In this document: positions 1 through 12,585 of the stretch, piece by piece
How the letters are laid out: every line of letters begins with the position of its first letter
Numbering within the stretch: the stretch's first letter is position 1
Source of the DNA: Hofstenia miamia
Taxonomy: Eukaryota; Xenacoelomorpha; Acoela
Assembly: GCA_004352715.1 (NCBI GenBank)
Contig: SCFE01000095.1
Span: 821,628 to 885,627 of the forward strand
DNA length: 64,000 nucleotides
Direction: 5' to 3'
Program-made: the position numbers and the translations under genes
Notes under the pieces: model-generated
What the model was told of the DNA's origin: nothing
Database searches by the model: none
What the model saw: only the letters and a program-made list of their open reading frames with translations

Positions 1-3000
1 TACCTTTACTCTCATTTGTTATCTGCATTTTTCTTTCATCTTTTGAATATTTTATGATACTTTCAATTGGAATTTCTGTTTTGCACCTTTTATATTTTCT
101 GTAGATTTAACTGGAGTCAGGCTTACTGAAATCAAACTAGTTTTTTGAAAATCAGAATAGAATTGTAACTATTTTTGAATCGTAAATTGTGTTGCTTGTG
201 ACACTAATTATTATTAGAGTTCTCTGAAACAAAACACATGACCAGAACCAGGACCAATATTTCTACCTTAACATTTAACCACGAACTATTTGATTTCATG
301 TTTGCTATCATTTATGTCATATTATATTATATTATATTTTCTATTAAACAATATTTTTCTATTATATTATAGTTGCCACATTGACTAACATCAAGGAAAA
401 AACTTCAACAAAGAATCGGTCCAGTGTAGGATCGGAACGAAAAACAAAGCTAGCTATAAAATATAAAAAGGACAATTAAAATAACAGGAAACGGAAAAAA
501 TAAGGTAGCTTAAAAATATATTGTTGAAAATGTTTTGATTAAATCAACTTTCTTTTAATTCTGAAATTGTTTCAGTATTTCATGTATATTCAACAACGGC
601 CATACCTAAAAAATTTAAGAGAGGGTGATTCAACTCGAACAGAGAAAAGCAGTTGTAAATTTCAACCTCTATAATTTTATGAAAATTTATTCTATTACAC
701 TTAGCTATCATTATTCATCATTTACATTATTGAAAACACTGGCAAACAGTCATTCATTTGCATATTGTATTACCTGTATATGCCACATATGTTTCATTTG
801 AAAGCTTATTTAATCTATTCTTTCACAATTTCACATATTGTTCATTCTAATTCAGTGATTTACAAAGTGAAATATTCCTATCCTGGTTTAGATAAGATTT
901 TGCAGACTAATCCTTTTCATATCACTCATTGGAAAATCCCCTGTACTCTAAATTGCTGTTCACTTCCAACATCAGAAATCCTAAGATTTTTTATTGAAAA
1001 CATTTGTCTTGAAAAATGTAATTACAACTTGTGCTCTCTTGTGATCATTTGAAGATTTGTTTTAAATTTATGTTTTTATATAATACGTTGATACTAATAG
1101 TAATTGCAATGCTTCCTCGGTACATTCAAATCTATGCCGATCTTGTTGCATTCAACAATAACGAATAACAGGTATAGACATTTCATTGTCACAAATGTAA
1201 CTATTAGTCTTTTACCTGTTATTATGCAGAGTAACTATTGCAATTGAATTTATTACGGTTGTCGAATTAGGTTTTCTAAAATTTATCATAAATTTATCAA
1301 TATTGAGGTAAAGATTATTTTTAAAGTAAGTAGTCAGACTAGACTTGGCACTATTCACATACTCCGCATTGGCTGCCGTTAATTCTTCGTATTCGTAATA
1401 ATAATAATAACAGTAATAACTGTCATCACCACATACAACAATATGCAGTCTTTACATGATTAATTCAATTTGTTTTGTTTTATGCAATTTTGAAATTATG
1501 GCAATATATATTGTACATTAATATTTTAGAAGAAAATCAAAATATAATTTTATCATATACTATCGTCTCCAAAATTTGACAATTTTAATTTATTAAGTTG
1601 ATCAAATTTACATTTATCATTAAAAATGAGAATTTTTTGAAGTTCGATATCTAGGCTAATATCCTTGTCATATTGGCGGAAAATGAAACATCTGTCAGAT
1701 ATTTAAGCCAACAAATATACATTTTCTTAATTCTATTCTCAAAGGGTTCAATCATCATTAGAAATCTTCCACTGGTGAAATCATTAGAAGCATATCTTAC
1801 TAGATATTCTCGCATTTAATACATCTTAAATAATGACTTTGCTGTATTTAATGCATTTGCATTGCTACTAAATTAAACACTAGAAGAACGTAGGTCTCCT
1901 TCGTGACTCCTTCCCACACCCGAGCAGTCCAGGTGGAATAACGTTAAATAAGGCTGCAATTTTTTAGTTTACTTCAATATATGATAATCATATTTTCTTG
2001 AACGAACTACTAAAATTCGTTTAGCTAATTTTTTTAAATTTAATAAATATTTTGTACGAAAAGCGTTGTTTTTTTCAATTACTTAACCAACTCAAATGAT
2101 GAAACTTGGAATCAAAAGGAGCTTTAGCTAAATTTTAAACACCACATCAAGAGTGGGAAACGAACAAAGAAATTGAAAATAATATTCAAATAAAATTGAC
2201 CACATAACGTTTCATTTCCTAACCAGATATGTAATAGCTGTATAAACATATGGTCTATTGTGGCAAGCACTTTATCTTACTAGAATTTTCTTATGGCTGC
2301 AACCGGACGCAGATGCAATATTGTAAAATGCTAATTGTTTGATTTTTGACAACGCATGGGATTTCTTAAAAAAGGTCGTTGCTAATTTATTGTTTAAAAA
2401 AGCTAACGGAAGTTTCAAAATTAAATGAAATTCATGCAAATCAGATTTATTGAGTAAAATGCAAATTTTTGCAACAAAGGTCAATGATGCATGTAAGTGT
2501 AAATAATGCACATACTAAGTTCGTAATTCAAGTGAACAAAAAACTTGCAAGAACCACATGTCAAACTCAGGGAATCAATATTTATGTAAGTTACAATGCT
2601 TCGATCTTCACATTTACTCATACACTATTTTTTTAACTGCACACATGATTCCGTAAGAAATTAAGGCTTTTCTTCTAATACTTCGGTTCATAGGCTTTGT
2701 CGCTACTTCAATCTTGTGAAATAATTTCTTTTTAAATTTTCGAATTGATCATTACAAATTTTTTTGATATATCTTTCAATTATTACTGGCAATCTACCAG
2801 ACGAAATTGCCTAACCTATGGATCACAGATCGCACTGGTGTTAGGTCATCATAACCCAATATAGATTGCAACAGCTTTATAGTTAGAAAGAGAAAGAAAA
2901 TATTTTGCATATCAATATTAACTCATGATTTCCGATGCAGTAATACATAAATGTAATAATTTTTTGTAAGCCGTCCAGCATTTACTCAAAGTGAAATTCA

Positions 3001-3389
3001 AAATAAAAACAATAGCTGAAAAACATTAACATATTTTATGAGCTTTACAGAAATTAGTAAATAATTTGGTCTCTACAGTACTTATATTCAATAATGTACT
3101 GCTTTAGTTTCCCCCAATGTCAAAGGTTTTCAATTTCCACACCTTATTTAAGGCTGATTCAATTATTTGTAGATAATGTGAAACTTGTTAGTAGTTCCAT
3201 TTAGATTTTCTTGCTACTTCAATGAGGCTAAGGCTAATTGAATATAGTGAAAGTAAATTTAAGTTTCTGACCATGAAATCACCTGAAGATCTCACTTTAC
3301 CCTCACATTATCTCTGCATCTCTATTGAAGTGAATTATTTGGAGTTACAAATTTCTCATTCTTAGTGCAGGAGCCATCACATTTTTTAT
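1..3389. other. AT-rich intergenic DNA, no gene recognised
   Basis: Only short open frames are present (longest about 95 codons near 765-1052). None shows a recognisable domain, and their low-complexity Ile/Tyr/Phe/Leu composition is what AT-rich noise gives. Small simple repeats occur (TTATA-type near 320-370, TAA-type near 1396-1420). I see no tRNA, rRNA or transposon terminus. Confidence 0.7.
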
Positions 3390-3485
3390 AGACTTGGGTA
3401 GGGCCCGTGCCCGGCCCCTAGCCCCCAGCTATAAAAATAGGCCCGTTGGTTTGTCGCGCTCGCGTGGTCCCGCTCGTTATGCCTG
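3390..3485. other. GC-rich patch in AT-rich DNA
   Basis: A roughly 95-bp stretch rich in GGCCC, CCCGG and CGCTCGCG strings stands out sharply from its surroundings. It has no open frame of note and no visible tRNA-like fold. It may be the end of an old transposon; a vaguely similar GC-rich string in opposite orientation lies near 6230-6290, too diverged to call a terminal repeat. Confidence 0.4.
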
Positions 3486-4376
3486 TAGCTAAATGTTATT
3501 TAATTAAAATTGCTTGATTCAACCAGAAAACCTTCAACAGTGCTATTAAAAAGAATCATATTTAAACTGTCATAATCCTCAATGAAGTTTACATCAATAC
3601 ATCAATAATAATTGAGAAAACGGGCTTAATGCATAAAGCATATTGTAACGCATATTTAGACACAGTTTTCTTCAGCGTATATTTCTATGATGGCACATAT
3701 ATTCCATCGTATTTCACACGCGAATATCACAGATGCCAAATATTTCATTGAATTTTATCTGTTCTTTCAACTCCTCAAAACTGAGGATTCATCAATACTG
3801 GAGATTTTGAAACTAATTTACTTGCTGGACGGCAACTTAATATAGGAATTGTGTTTTATTACGGTATCTTCCAGTTTCTTCCTGAAGCTGTAATGTAACT
3901 TCAAGGGCCGTTACAAGGGCGCCACGAGAAACTTCTTAAAGGAGGGGCAAAAAATTTTTTGCACGTGTTTTTGTAGAAAAAATATTTCATTTCTTTTTGA
4001 GAAATTTAATAATTTAATTGAAAGAGAACAAGATGAGATCTTATTTTCCAAGCAGTTGATTATCCGAAGTAATGTGCTAGAATCTGCTTTAATCTCCTAT
4101 CCCATGTGGAAAATATAAGAACTAGGCCTATGGCTTGTTATTTTCTACCACTCAACTATTTTGGAATCAATATTTACCATATCAGTAGATTTTAAAATAA
4201 CACCATTATTTTCGAGTTATTAATCAAAGATTTAACCTGGTTTAATTATTAAAGTTTGAGAAATTCTGTTACCCCAACAACAACTAGAATAAGATTTTGA
4301 GCTACTTTGTCTCTGGACAATATGGGAGCCATCTTAACTTTGCTTATTTAGATTCAACAAAAACATCAATAGGCTG

Positions 4377-4401
4377 TTTGGGGTAACTTTGTTACCCCAA
4401 A
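4377..4401. repeat. Perfect palindrome with 11-bp arms
   Basis: Arms TTTGGGGTAAC (4377-4387) and GTTACCCCAAA (4391-4401) are separated by TTT. Partial versions of the arm recur inside the same element near 4268 and 5097-5115, so this may be a subterminal or structural repeat of the part of element X missing from copy 2. Confidence 0.7.
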
Positions 4402-4652
4402 ATATATCAGCTTAAAACTTCTGCTTATAATAATGCCATGCTTGAAAAACATTAATGCTATGATTTCATGAGAATTTTATAAATATTCATTTAGCTCGTA
4501 CCCAAACGACATCTATATTGTGAAATTCTAAGACCTTTTAGTTTTTGTATGCTAAGATTTTTGCATATTTTAGTTGTTACGTGAAGAAGACAATCTCAGA
4601 AAAAAGCTATATCCATTTTAGGGCTCCAGGAATTTGAATTTTATATGTATAC

Positions 4653-4676
4653 ATATATATATATATATATATATAT
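4653..4676. repeat. (TA)n microsatellite
   Basis: Uninterrupted AT dinucleotide run. Confidence 0.95.
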
Positions 4677-5417
4677 AAACATATTATCGCCTGACTAAAT
4701 TAAGCAAATTACTACGCATCTAATCTAATTCCTTTCTTTTCCTATTGCAGGTTTACTGCACACAAAACTAATTGAAATGATTGCGGGGAAATAATGGGAA
4801 GTGTTCGAATTCAGCCTGAAATTTTATTTTCTGGGCCAAATCATTTAAAACATTGTTTGTCGTCAGCCTGTCAAGCTTCTTGAAAATGTGGGCCTTGGGG
4901 AGAGTAGCGGTTATAAATTTACTCTGCCTCCAATTCTTGGATCAAAAGCTTTAATTGTAAAAATCTCCTGCAAATTTAAGAAAGATTTTTAGGCAAAGCG
5001 TCTAAAAATTATTTTTGCCTAAAAGCTAAAGAAGGAATTTACAAATTTTCATATGCAAAAATCTATTTATACAGTCTTAGGCTTTTTTAAATTGGAGTAA
5101 CTTTGTTACCCCATACTTCGTTTAACTGAAATTTATTTTAGCATTGTTTAATCGTTAAGGATGTAAAAACTTTTTATAAATATCTAGAAAAAAATTTTTA
5201 TTCACCAAAAAATTACTTGCACATTTTATGTATTCTTAATAGTTTCATTCACAATTTATCTATATACATCAGAATTATAAATGAATTTAATTTTATTTAA
5301 ATCTCAATATTACTAAGAAATTCGGAATTTCCATTTGATAAAAATCTAGTCAATTCAATCAACTCACCATGAAAGGGGGGCAGCTGTCCCCTCTTGCCCC
5401 CCCCGCTTGCGGCGCCT

Positions 5418-7897
5418 ATGGGGCATTATCTCTTTGCAGTCATGTTGAGTACTTGATAATGCATAGAACTAATACAGGGGGAGAATTACAAAAAAGCTGT
5501 TAGTCATTTCTAAAGGAAGTCTCGACTTACTATCCATGAGATTACTGCCCACGTTATAAAGATGTAAAATCCATGCAATTGATATTAATCCTTTAAATCC
5601 ACCTATATACAGAAATGTGGCTCTAGTCTGGGTAGGTCAATTCACCAGCACAACGAATGTTCAGGACTGTTGACCACTTGAAACAACATTTATGTGTCTA
5701 TTTGTATGAAAATGTATACATTGACAATAGAATATCTATTACCATTAATGTAGTTTTTACGCAAATCTTAAAGCATATTTTCGAAATTTCAAAACACTCT
5801 TTGATAACGCATATTTCGGTATATTTTTAGGCATGTAAACCAGAATGAAAATAATTTAATTGAAAGTACATTTCACTTCTTGTATGATATTTTATTAGTA
5901 AATTACATTAATTCGTCATGTGTAGTTGTAACTTACGATTTTTACGTTACAATATAATGTACATAAGTACTATATTACTATTAATGCAATATCGGATGAC
6001 AGTGAAATTGATGAAGGCAATGAATTTTATGTGCAATATTTTATGTACTGTGTTGTAATTTCTACTATAAATTTTCATAAAGGTTAGTATTACACGAAAT
6101 ATATATACATATATATATTCAAATAGCACTAATTTACATCAAATGAATGATTTTAAGAATTAAGATCCTCAAACAACAACAACAAATGTTGATGTAGAAC
6201 CCGTATGTCCGACCTATATCCATAGTATAGAAGCCCGTGCCTGTACATCTTTGTGCATGCCCCTTACCGGGACTACCCTAGCTAATATTTACCAAATATC
6301 TAATTTCCATATGAAACAAGGCATTCGTGTCATCCTCTATTCTCTATAAAGAAGACAAATAAATTCCCTTCAGATAAACATTTTTTTATTCAAACTCCAC
6401 AGATTGCAAATATATTGATTTGCAAAAAGAAAATATCATTCTTCGATGAATACAATACAGTTTAGAGGAGACTTTGTGAATGTTTAATGGAATAAACAGT
6501 TTCATTTGACATTAACAATTTGTTTACCTACTATGTAAAATACTTTTGCTCAACTTGTCGGTGCTAATATTTCCGTTAGTGTTTTTTTCTTGCTCGCTTT
6601 TTATTCTATTTAAGAATTTAACTCTATTATTATTGTTATTATTAATATTATTATTATTATTATTATATTATTATTTTTTTGTTATTATTATTATTATACA
6701 AGTAGATTAACTTCTAGTTATCACAAGTTTTGAAAAAACACATTGTACACGTATTTTAAGCAGTGTTGACCATTTAAGTTTTAAACGTCGTTTGTTTAAA
6801 TTCAGCTGTCATTCAAACAACTTCGCTAAAACTACATCTGAACGGCAAATTGAGGAAAATTTAAAAAAAACTTAAAACTTATTGTAAATTATGAAAACCT
6901 GTATAAGTTGATATTGTCACGCCACAAAACAAATGTGAGTGCACCTACTGTGGGATTTAAACTAATCTCTTAGATATTCAAATTTTGGAAATATTTCAAG
7001 CAGAAATCCAATGTTGGTGCGCCATGTTCTGTAAAAACCTAACCTGGAAAATTATCTAAAAAAACATTATTGCAAAGAAGCGGAGTTTTGGATTATTAGA
7101 AACTACTCAATTTCCATAGATAAGAATTTTGCCATGCTCAGCTACCTGCTATAGATCATTGCCAAACATTTGCAACCTTATTTTGTAGAAACAGGATTTC
7201 AATGGATGCTACCTGAAATAAACTTATTGTGTATGAACCTAGTCCTGACAAAAGGTTTAGTTTTACAAATTGCTGTTGACTCCATTCTTCTACTTTGAGT
7301 GGAGTTTGTTCATTTTATTAGCTTAAGCTATTGTTTAGTTAAAACTTCATAGTTTATTTTAATTTAAACCGTTTAAATGTTATTTAAATGGTCAATACTG
7401 ATCTTAGGGGACACATTTTTTAAACATCAAATTTACATTTTTAAACAACAATTTCTAAGTGTTTTATAAGCAAAATTATAACAAATACTTTACTAGAAAA
7501 CCATTTAAAATAGGTTATATGAAGAAGAATTTATCTCAATTACTAAATTTCTGTGGTAATATAGTGCCTAATTAATTTTATTTTGGTATTATATAGTTTT
7601 CTGAATGTCAATATTTTGAAATAATATATTTAATGGACACTTTTGAAACCGCTTAATTTTTGTACAGTTATTTTTGATATCCCATAGTTTCATTGTGGAA
7701 CCAATTGATTTCTGCAACTAAGCAATGAGGAAAAAATTAAATTCCCTGTGCAAGTTGCTACACGAAGAGTTTTGTGTCATTTATCCCTTTGTAATACAAC
7801 ATTGTTTTATTTAACGGTTTGTCTCCGAACAGCAAATTTTCTTGTACGGGGAGAGATGATATGGGAAGTCCATTTAACTGTAGCGTTTGCTCTAGGG
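5418..7897. other. AT-rich intergenic DNA with a TTA microsatellite
   Basis: Contains an imperfect (TTA)n tract at about 6625-6698. Short open frames here (for example 5947-6129 minus) are low-complexity and unsupported. A GC-richer string near 6230-6290 has no identifiable function. Confidence 0.65.
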
Positions 7898-8100
7898 AAG
7901 GGGGCTTACGCAGGATTTTCTCACGGGAGACATCTTAGTCATTACCCCAACTTTTCAAAATATTGAGAAAAGAGCCCCTAAAAATGCATTTCACAAACTT
8001 ACATTTCAAATTTTTCATTTGTTACCAAAAATGTTTGATTTGCCAGTCAAAATCACTTTTGAAAACCCGACGGCGTCCCTCCCTCTTGCGTACGCCACTG
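7898..8100. mobile_element. Probable hAT-like MITE
   Basis: About 203 bp. The right end reads inward as CAGTGGCGTACGCAAG and the left end as the degraded counterpart AAGGGGGCTTACGCAGG, giving imperfect terminal inverted repeats. It is flanked by near-identical octamers, CTCTAGGG (7890-7897) and CTCTAGAG (8101-8108), which fits the 8-bp target duplication of hAT transposons with one substitution. No coding capacity. The 72-codon frame across its left edge is incidental. Confidence 0.55.
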
Positions 8101-8661
8101 CTCTAGAGCATCTCTTTTTTGTATTTTAGACTGATGAGTATGGCCCCATTTAATTCTTCAGTTATTATCAACTTTACACTATGTAAACTCATTATTCATA
8201 CTCTGTTAGTTTATACAAATTCAAGTTGGTATGCTCAGCAACAGATACGAAAAACTTGAGAAATTTATAAAATGGGGCACCGAATAGATGGCTAGTTAAC
8301 TCGCCTCAATAACCTAAATTTATTTCCTTTCTTCATATCTGAATCTGGAGTTGTTTTTAACAAACTGCACAATGGAACTTATGTCTTAAGTATCTTTGCT
8401 ACACTATTCTCTCACAGACGAAATGAATTATGATCTTCTTCATCGCTAATTTTCGTACTTATTCAACCATTAAGAAAAAAACAAGGAAATATTTTCGTAC
8501 AGTGGTAAAGCTTGCGAATCACATCCATCTGCACATATTGAATATGTATATAAGTGTTGCTTTGGAACAGAGTTAACCTGCTAATATAAAAAAAACAAAT
8601 GAATGTTTAAATATCATCGTATAGTGATAATAGATTACTGATATCAACTTTGCTAAGGAAG

Positions 8662-8705
<44 letters not shown>

Positions 8706-9621
8706 ATATATATATAATTACTAGTGACTTAAATATTTGAACGTTGTTCATTGAAAAATTAAACAAAGCATTTTGACATGAATAGCTTAAGTTAACAAGA
8801 GATATGCTCACTAATAGAAATTGCACTAAATTCAATTACCTAATGAACATATTATTGGTTTCTTCATGATTCATTTACCAAACAGTAAAGCAAACCTTGA
8901 ACCTCCAAACACGCTCATGATCAACTGAAACATAGGCGAGGATTGAAAGCTGTTCTAATATATATATACATATATATATATATTTGTATACTCAGAATGA
9001 TTTATGATTATTATTAATCTTTCTACAAGCCTACGCTAATATCATAGGATCTATAATATTCTCCCGTGCTAAATAATTACACTTGCAAAAATGCCGGTTA
9101 TTTTCAATACGACTTTCTCATAGAATTGAAATTATATAAACAAAGGCTAAATTACGAAAACTCTTAAATTCCTTTCAATTTTCCTAATTTTATTATTTTT
9201 AAATGATTTACTGAAGTAATTAGTTTTTATTGTATTTAAAATTCAAAATTCCAAACCAAATGTGTTTGGTAGTTAGTTCGGTAAAGTATATAAAATGACA
9301 ATTGAAATGTTTGATAAAATCAAAGTAAAAAAAGAAGCCTGCAACTTAATATTTCAATTAGCTTCCTATTTTTCTTAATGTATTTGCAAAATTTGAAAAA
9401 CAACCATTGTTGAACTTTTACTTCTTTTATGATTTCGAACTTTAACTACTTTAATTCAATTGATTAACAATTTAATATAAAAGGCGCCATTATCATTTTC
9501 CGTCATAAATGACATTCATGTTTCTTCAGATTTACAAATAAATGTTCAGAATAGATTTTCCAAATAGTTGATTTTTTTAAATAGTGATGTCAATTAATTT
9601 TATTAGCATATATATATATAT
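8101..9621. other. Intergenic DNA with TA repeats and one duplicated segment
   Basis: Holds (TA)n tracts at about 8661-8716 and 8961-8983 and the first copy of a 117-bp duplicated sequence (8719-8835). No gene is recognised. The stretch ends in a TA run at the 250-N gap. Confidence 0.7.
8719..8835 (+). repeat. 117-bp direct repeat, copy 1
   Basis: Appears identical to 12583-12699, and both copies follow a (TA)n tract. Copy 2 ends exactly at an assembly gap, so the pair is probably an assembly duplication rather than a repeat family. Confidence 0.9.
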
Positions 9622-9871
9622 NNNNNNNNNNNNNNNNNNNNNNNNNNNNNNNNNNNNNNNNNNNNNNNNNNNNNNNNNNNNNNNNNNNNNNNNNNNNNNN
9701 NNNNNNNNNNNNNNNNNNNNNNNNNNNNNNNNNNNNNNNNNNNNNNNNNNNNNNNNNNNNNNNNNNNNNNNNNNNNNNNNNNNNNNNNNNNNNNNNNNNN
9801 NNNNNNNNNNNNNNNNNNNNNNNNNNNNNNNNNNNNNNNNNNNNNNNNNNNNNNNNNNNNNNNNNNNNNNN
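9622..9871. other. Assembly gap (250 N) in a TA microsatellite
   Basis: The N run is flanked on both sides by TATATA tracts, so the unresolved sequence is probably, at least in part, an expanded (TA)n repeat. Open frames crossing it are artefacts. Confidence 0.95.
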
Positions 9872-10329
9872 ATATATATATATAGATAGATAGAAAGATA
9901 AATAGATATATGTTTTATTTGACTGCAACAAGACATGGCAGTAGTAATTTACAAATGTGAAAAATTCAGAAATACATTATTTAATGCATTAAAATAAAAT
10001 TCTCTTTATGTAATCTGTTCTACAGCGTGGTTTTTATGGTTGTTTAAAAAGAATGCTCTCGTCGGATATGAATATTCTTTTAAATAGAGTATATTGTGTA
10101 AAAGATGAGTCGATTTATGTTTTGCTTTTTCGAATTCTGTTGCACATGTTCATATGTAATTGTACAAATATTTTTAAGAGTTAAGTTTTTATTTTCTCTG
10201 CACGTTTTGTAATAATACCTAATCTTTGAATTTTTGCACTATAGATGAAAAACGAAGCATACATCATTTTACTAACAATTTCTGTTTTATAGAATGGTTC
10301 TAAATCATCTTTATTGAATCCTTTCCTCT
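9872..10329. other. Non-coding flank, possible LINE 3' region
   Basis: Starts in a TA/GATA-type tract and runs into the 3' (lower-coordinate) side of the minus-strand LINE relic. It may include that LINE's 3' UTR. No terminus or poly-A is recognisable. Confidence 0.4.
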
Positions 10330-10900
10330 TTAAGAACGCAAGAAGCGCAAGTGATTTCCTGCCTTTTGTATTCTTTTTGTTATTTCTGATTCTAAACTCA
10401 AACTTTTATCTATTTCTACACCTAATAACTTTACCTTTGTAACTTGCTTAATGTCCATCCCATTCACAATTAGGGGTGGTGGTGAAGGTTCTTCTCTTGT
10501 AGTATTAATTATAATTTCAATAGCTATTTTTAGATTTATTTGCATTTTTTGTCTTAAATTTTTGACAAAGTTACTTATTTCATCATATGCATTATCTCCG
10601 TTTGTACAGTTTTTGTCTATGCCCTATCATCAGCAAACTTCACAAGCAATCCTTTATTTATTTTTAAGTCATTAACTAATATAGGAAACAGTCGTGGACC
10701 ATGTACTATTCCTTCTGCCAACCCCTTAGATTTCATTAGTGGTTTTGACAGATTTCCATCTATGTGTGTTATAAGTGATCTGCCTTCCAAGAACGAGTGT
10801 ACCAGAGTATGTACATCTTTAACTCTACATGCTCATCTATGCAGCTTAGTAAAATATTATGTTCCACATTATTGAATGCTTTTGTAATAAATCAAGTAGA
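10330..10900 (-). pseudogene. LINE RT palm and thumb, broken
   Basis: In the minus direction the blocks are: a motif A-like KAFNNVEHNIL (at about 10865-10882), an 'LFPILVNDL' block matching the conserved P-Q-G/LF..NDL region, the catalytic FADD box (10626-10637) followed immediately by a stop, and then a 71-codon frame (10330-10545) with 'VKLLGVEIDKSLSLE', the typical thumb-region start. The FADD aspartates are present but the frame shifts on both sides, so the enzyme is dead. RT of this type copies its own RNA at a nicked target. Confidence 0.8.
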
Positions 10901-10960
10901 AAAATTGTTAAAAACAATGGCTCTTTTCAAGTTCCTCCAACCAGTAATTATAAATTTCAG

Positions 10961-11146
10961 TTAATTATGTGACGCTGATACACCTCTTTCATAAGCATAT
11001 TGATCTTCATGAATGATTTCTCTAAAGTATGCTTCCGTCCATTGACAAATATATTTTTCTAGTCCTCGTGCAGGGATTTCTGTAATCACTATTGGTCGTA
11101 AATCACTTGGCTTAGCCGCGTTCAGAATTTTCGAAATTGGAACCAT
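10961..11146 (-). pseudogene. LINE RT fingers fragment
   Basis: A 61-codon frame with P-S-D-L-R-P-I followed by an 'LEKYI' block and 'DQYAYERG', matching the RT fingers block (DLRPI...K..E......QYA.R.G.S..H) of Jockey/CR1-type LINEs. It lies directly upstream, in the minus direction, of the palm blocks of the same relic. A frame break separates the two. Confidence 0.8.
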
Positions 11147-11831
11147 TAAATCTCATTTCCATAATGAATGAAAGCTTTTATTACGAATACAACATTTCTA
11201 GGTCGTATGAAGAGGATTGCTGAGAACTAGTGCATGCCCTGTTGCCTTATGCTTAGAAAACTACATACTTGGTATTCTTGCGGTATTGCTATTTGTCAAT
11301 TATGGGTAGAATCACTTTCCCAATTTAATGAATCTTCGGTACATATATTTGCAAAATATGCTCTAATACTTTCAACTGCTTTTTTGGTTGTTTCATACTT
11401 GTTCAGTAATCTTAATATAGATGCTCTTTTTGCGATTTTCTCTTTTGAGTTTTTACATAACTCCACCACGTCTTACTTCTTATTCTCCTAGAAATGCCTT
11501 TAGTTTTATTTTCTGAAATCTACGCACTTCCTCTATCTGCTTAGATAATTTCTTTACTCTTTGCCTATTGTTTTTTCTTTAAGTATCATGTTTTTTGAAT
11601 AAATATTTTAGAAAAGGTGTTAATCATGGAGTATCTTTGTTTGATGTTTTTATTTTCTTTCTTGGGTACATTGCATAAATTCTGTCACAGATATTGTTAG
11701 TCAAATGATCGCAGTCCTCATTTTCAGCTAGTTTCCAATTCACTTGCCAAAAGTATCTTTGTTTTACAATGTATTTTTTTCACTAAGATCAAAAACAAAA
11801 TTTCTATTCAAGTCATTCTATTCAAGGGTTC

Positions 11832-12338
11832 CTAAAGAAAACAAATGTGATCAGAATTTCCTAGATCTGGAATTTTTTCAGGTATCTTATAAACATGATC
11901 CATATTGATAAAAACAAAAATCTTGTCCAGTTTTGCAAATCCCCTTGTAGGAAAACTTACTGCTGAATTTAGTGCGAGTTCATCTATTATATAATGCTCT
12001 GGAGCTTTATTTATATCATCTGCTATCAATATATTAATATTTGGTTCATATTCTTCAACAATATTCTGAATTTCGTTTATTTTTAAGTTTGCAAATCTTT
12101 TGTATGTTACATCGACATAACTATAATTATGTCGATAGAATCCCATACGCATGAGTTCAAATTTACAATCACATATATGTACACCAATAAATCCAACATT
12201 GTATTCTAGAATTTGTCTAGACTTATATGTTTTACTTACATAAATAGTTATCCCTCCTTTTTTTCTTGTACTGTTTTGCTTCTTATCACTCCCTGAGCTT
12301 GATAATTTGCTATTCCTGCAGAATAATTCAGTTGTCAT
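11832..12338 (-). pseudogene. LINE APE-type endonuclease fragment
   Basis: A 168-codon open frame. Residues about 27-35 read KGGITIYVS (the GG.aiyv block of APE endonucleases), residues about 100-107 contain NILIADDIN in the position of the GDFN block (G and F replaced), residues about 129-131 PTR, and the C-terminus GNSDHICFL is the catalytic SDH box. The N-terminal N/E catalytic blocks are missing. In the family this domain nicks target DNA to prime reverse transcription; the changed GDFN and missing N-terminus make it inactive. Confidence 0.8.
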
Positions 12339-12533
12339 CAGCCCATGTTTCTGTTATAACTGCTATACCGACGCATTTTTCTTGTAATACCATTTCAAAT
12401 TCTGTAATTTTATTATTTAGGATTGCTCATTGCTTAGAAGAACAATTGCTAGTTTAAATTGTTTTGTTATCTTTTTCGTGTGCTTCTAGATATTACTTCG
12501 CACTAGTCATGCATTTTGTGTATTCCCACCAAA

Positions 12534-12536
<3 letters not shown>

Positions 12537-12582
<46 letters not shown>
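12537..12582. repeat. (TA)n microsatellite
   Basis: Uninterrupted TA run directly before the second copy of the 117-bp duplicated segment. Confidence 0.95.

Positions 12583-12585
<3 letters not shown>

Larger units (their letters stand above)
3917..5417. mobile_element. Element X copy 1, non-autonomous dispersed repeat
   Basis: This 1.5 kb segment is homologous to 50117-51040. Both begin with a GCGCC-type terminus followed by a shared stretch (aaacttcttaaaggaggggc) and end with a GC-rich tract after a shared 'caactcac.atgaaaggg'. In this copy the ends are short inverted repeats (GGCGCC at 3918-3923 and 5411-5416). Homology is clear at about 3917-4260 and 5150-5417; the middle 0.9 kb (4260-5150) is absent from copy 2. 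No coding capacity is visible. The short inverted ends suggest a non-autonomous DNA transposon, but no target duplication could be identified, so the class is open. Confidence 0.6.
10330..12400 (-). mobile_element. LINE relic 1: endonuclease and reverse transcriptase
   Basis: Minus-strand remnant of a non-LTR retrotransposon, in the expected order: endonuclease at about 11832-12338, RT fingers at 10961-11146, RT palm at about 10600-10900 and RT thumb at 10330-10545. Frames are broken several times and nothing could be translated whole. The 0.7 kb between endonuclease and RT (11150-11830) holds no block I can identify. No ORF1 is seen upstream, so it may be 5' truncated or decayed there. Confidence 0.85.

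Noticed and set aside
765-1052. 95-codon plus-strand frame as a gene
   Set aside because: No recognisable domain, low-complexity composition and no supporting signals; expected by chance in this much AT-rich DNA.
8128-8160. CTGATGAG as hammerhead core
   Set aside because: No GAAA box or stems follow; chance match.
9577-9936. Open frames across the 250-N gap
   Set aside because: They exist only because N codons contain no stops; the visible residues are translated TA repeat.
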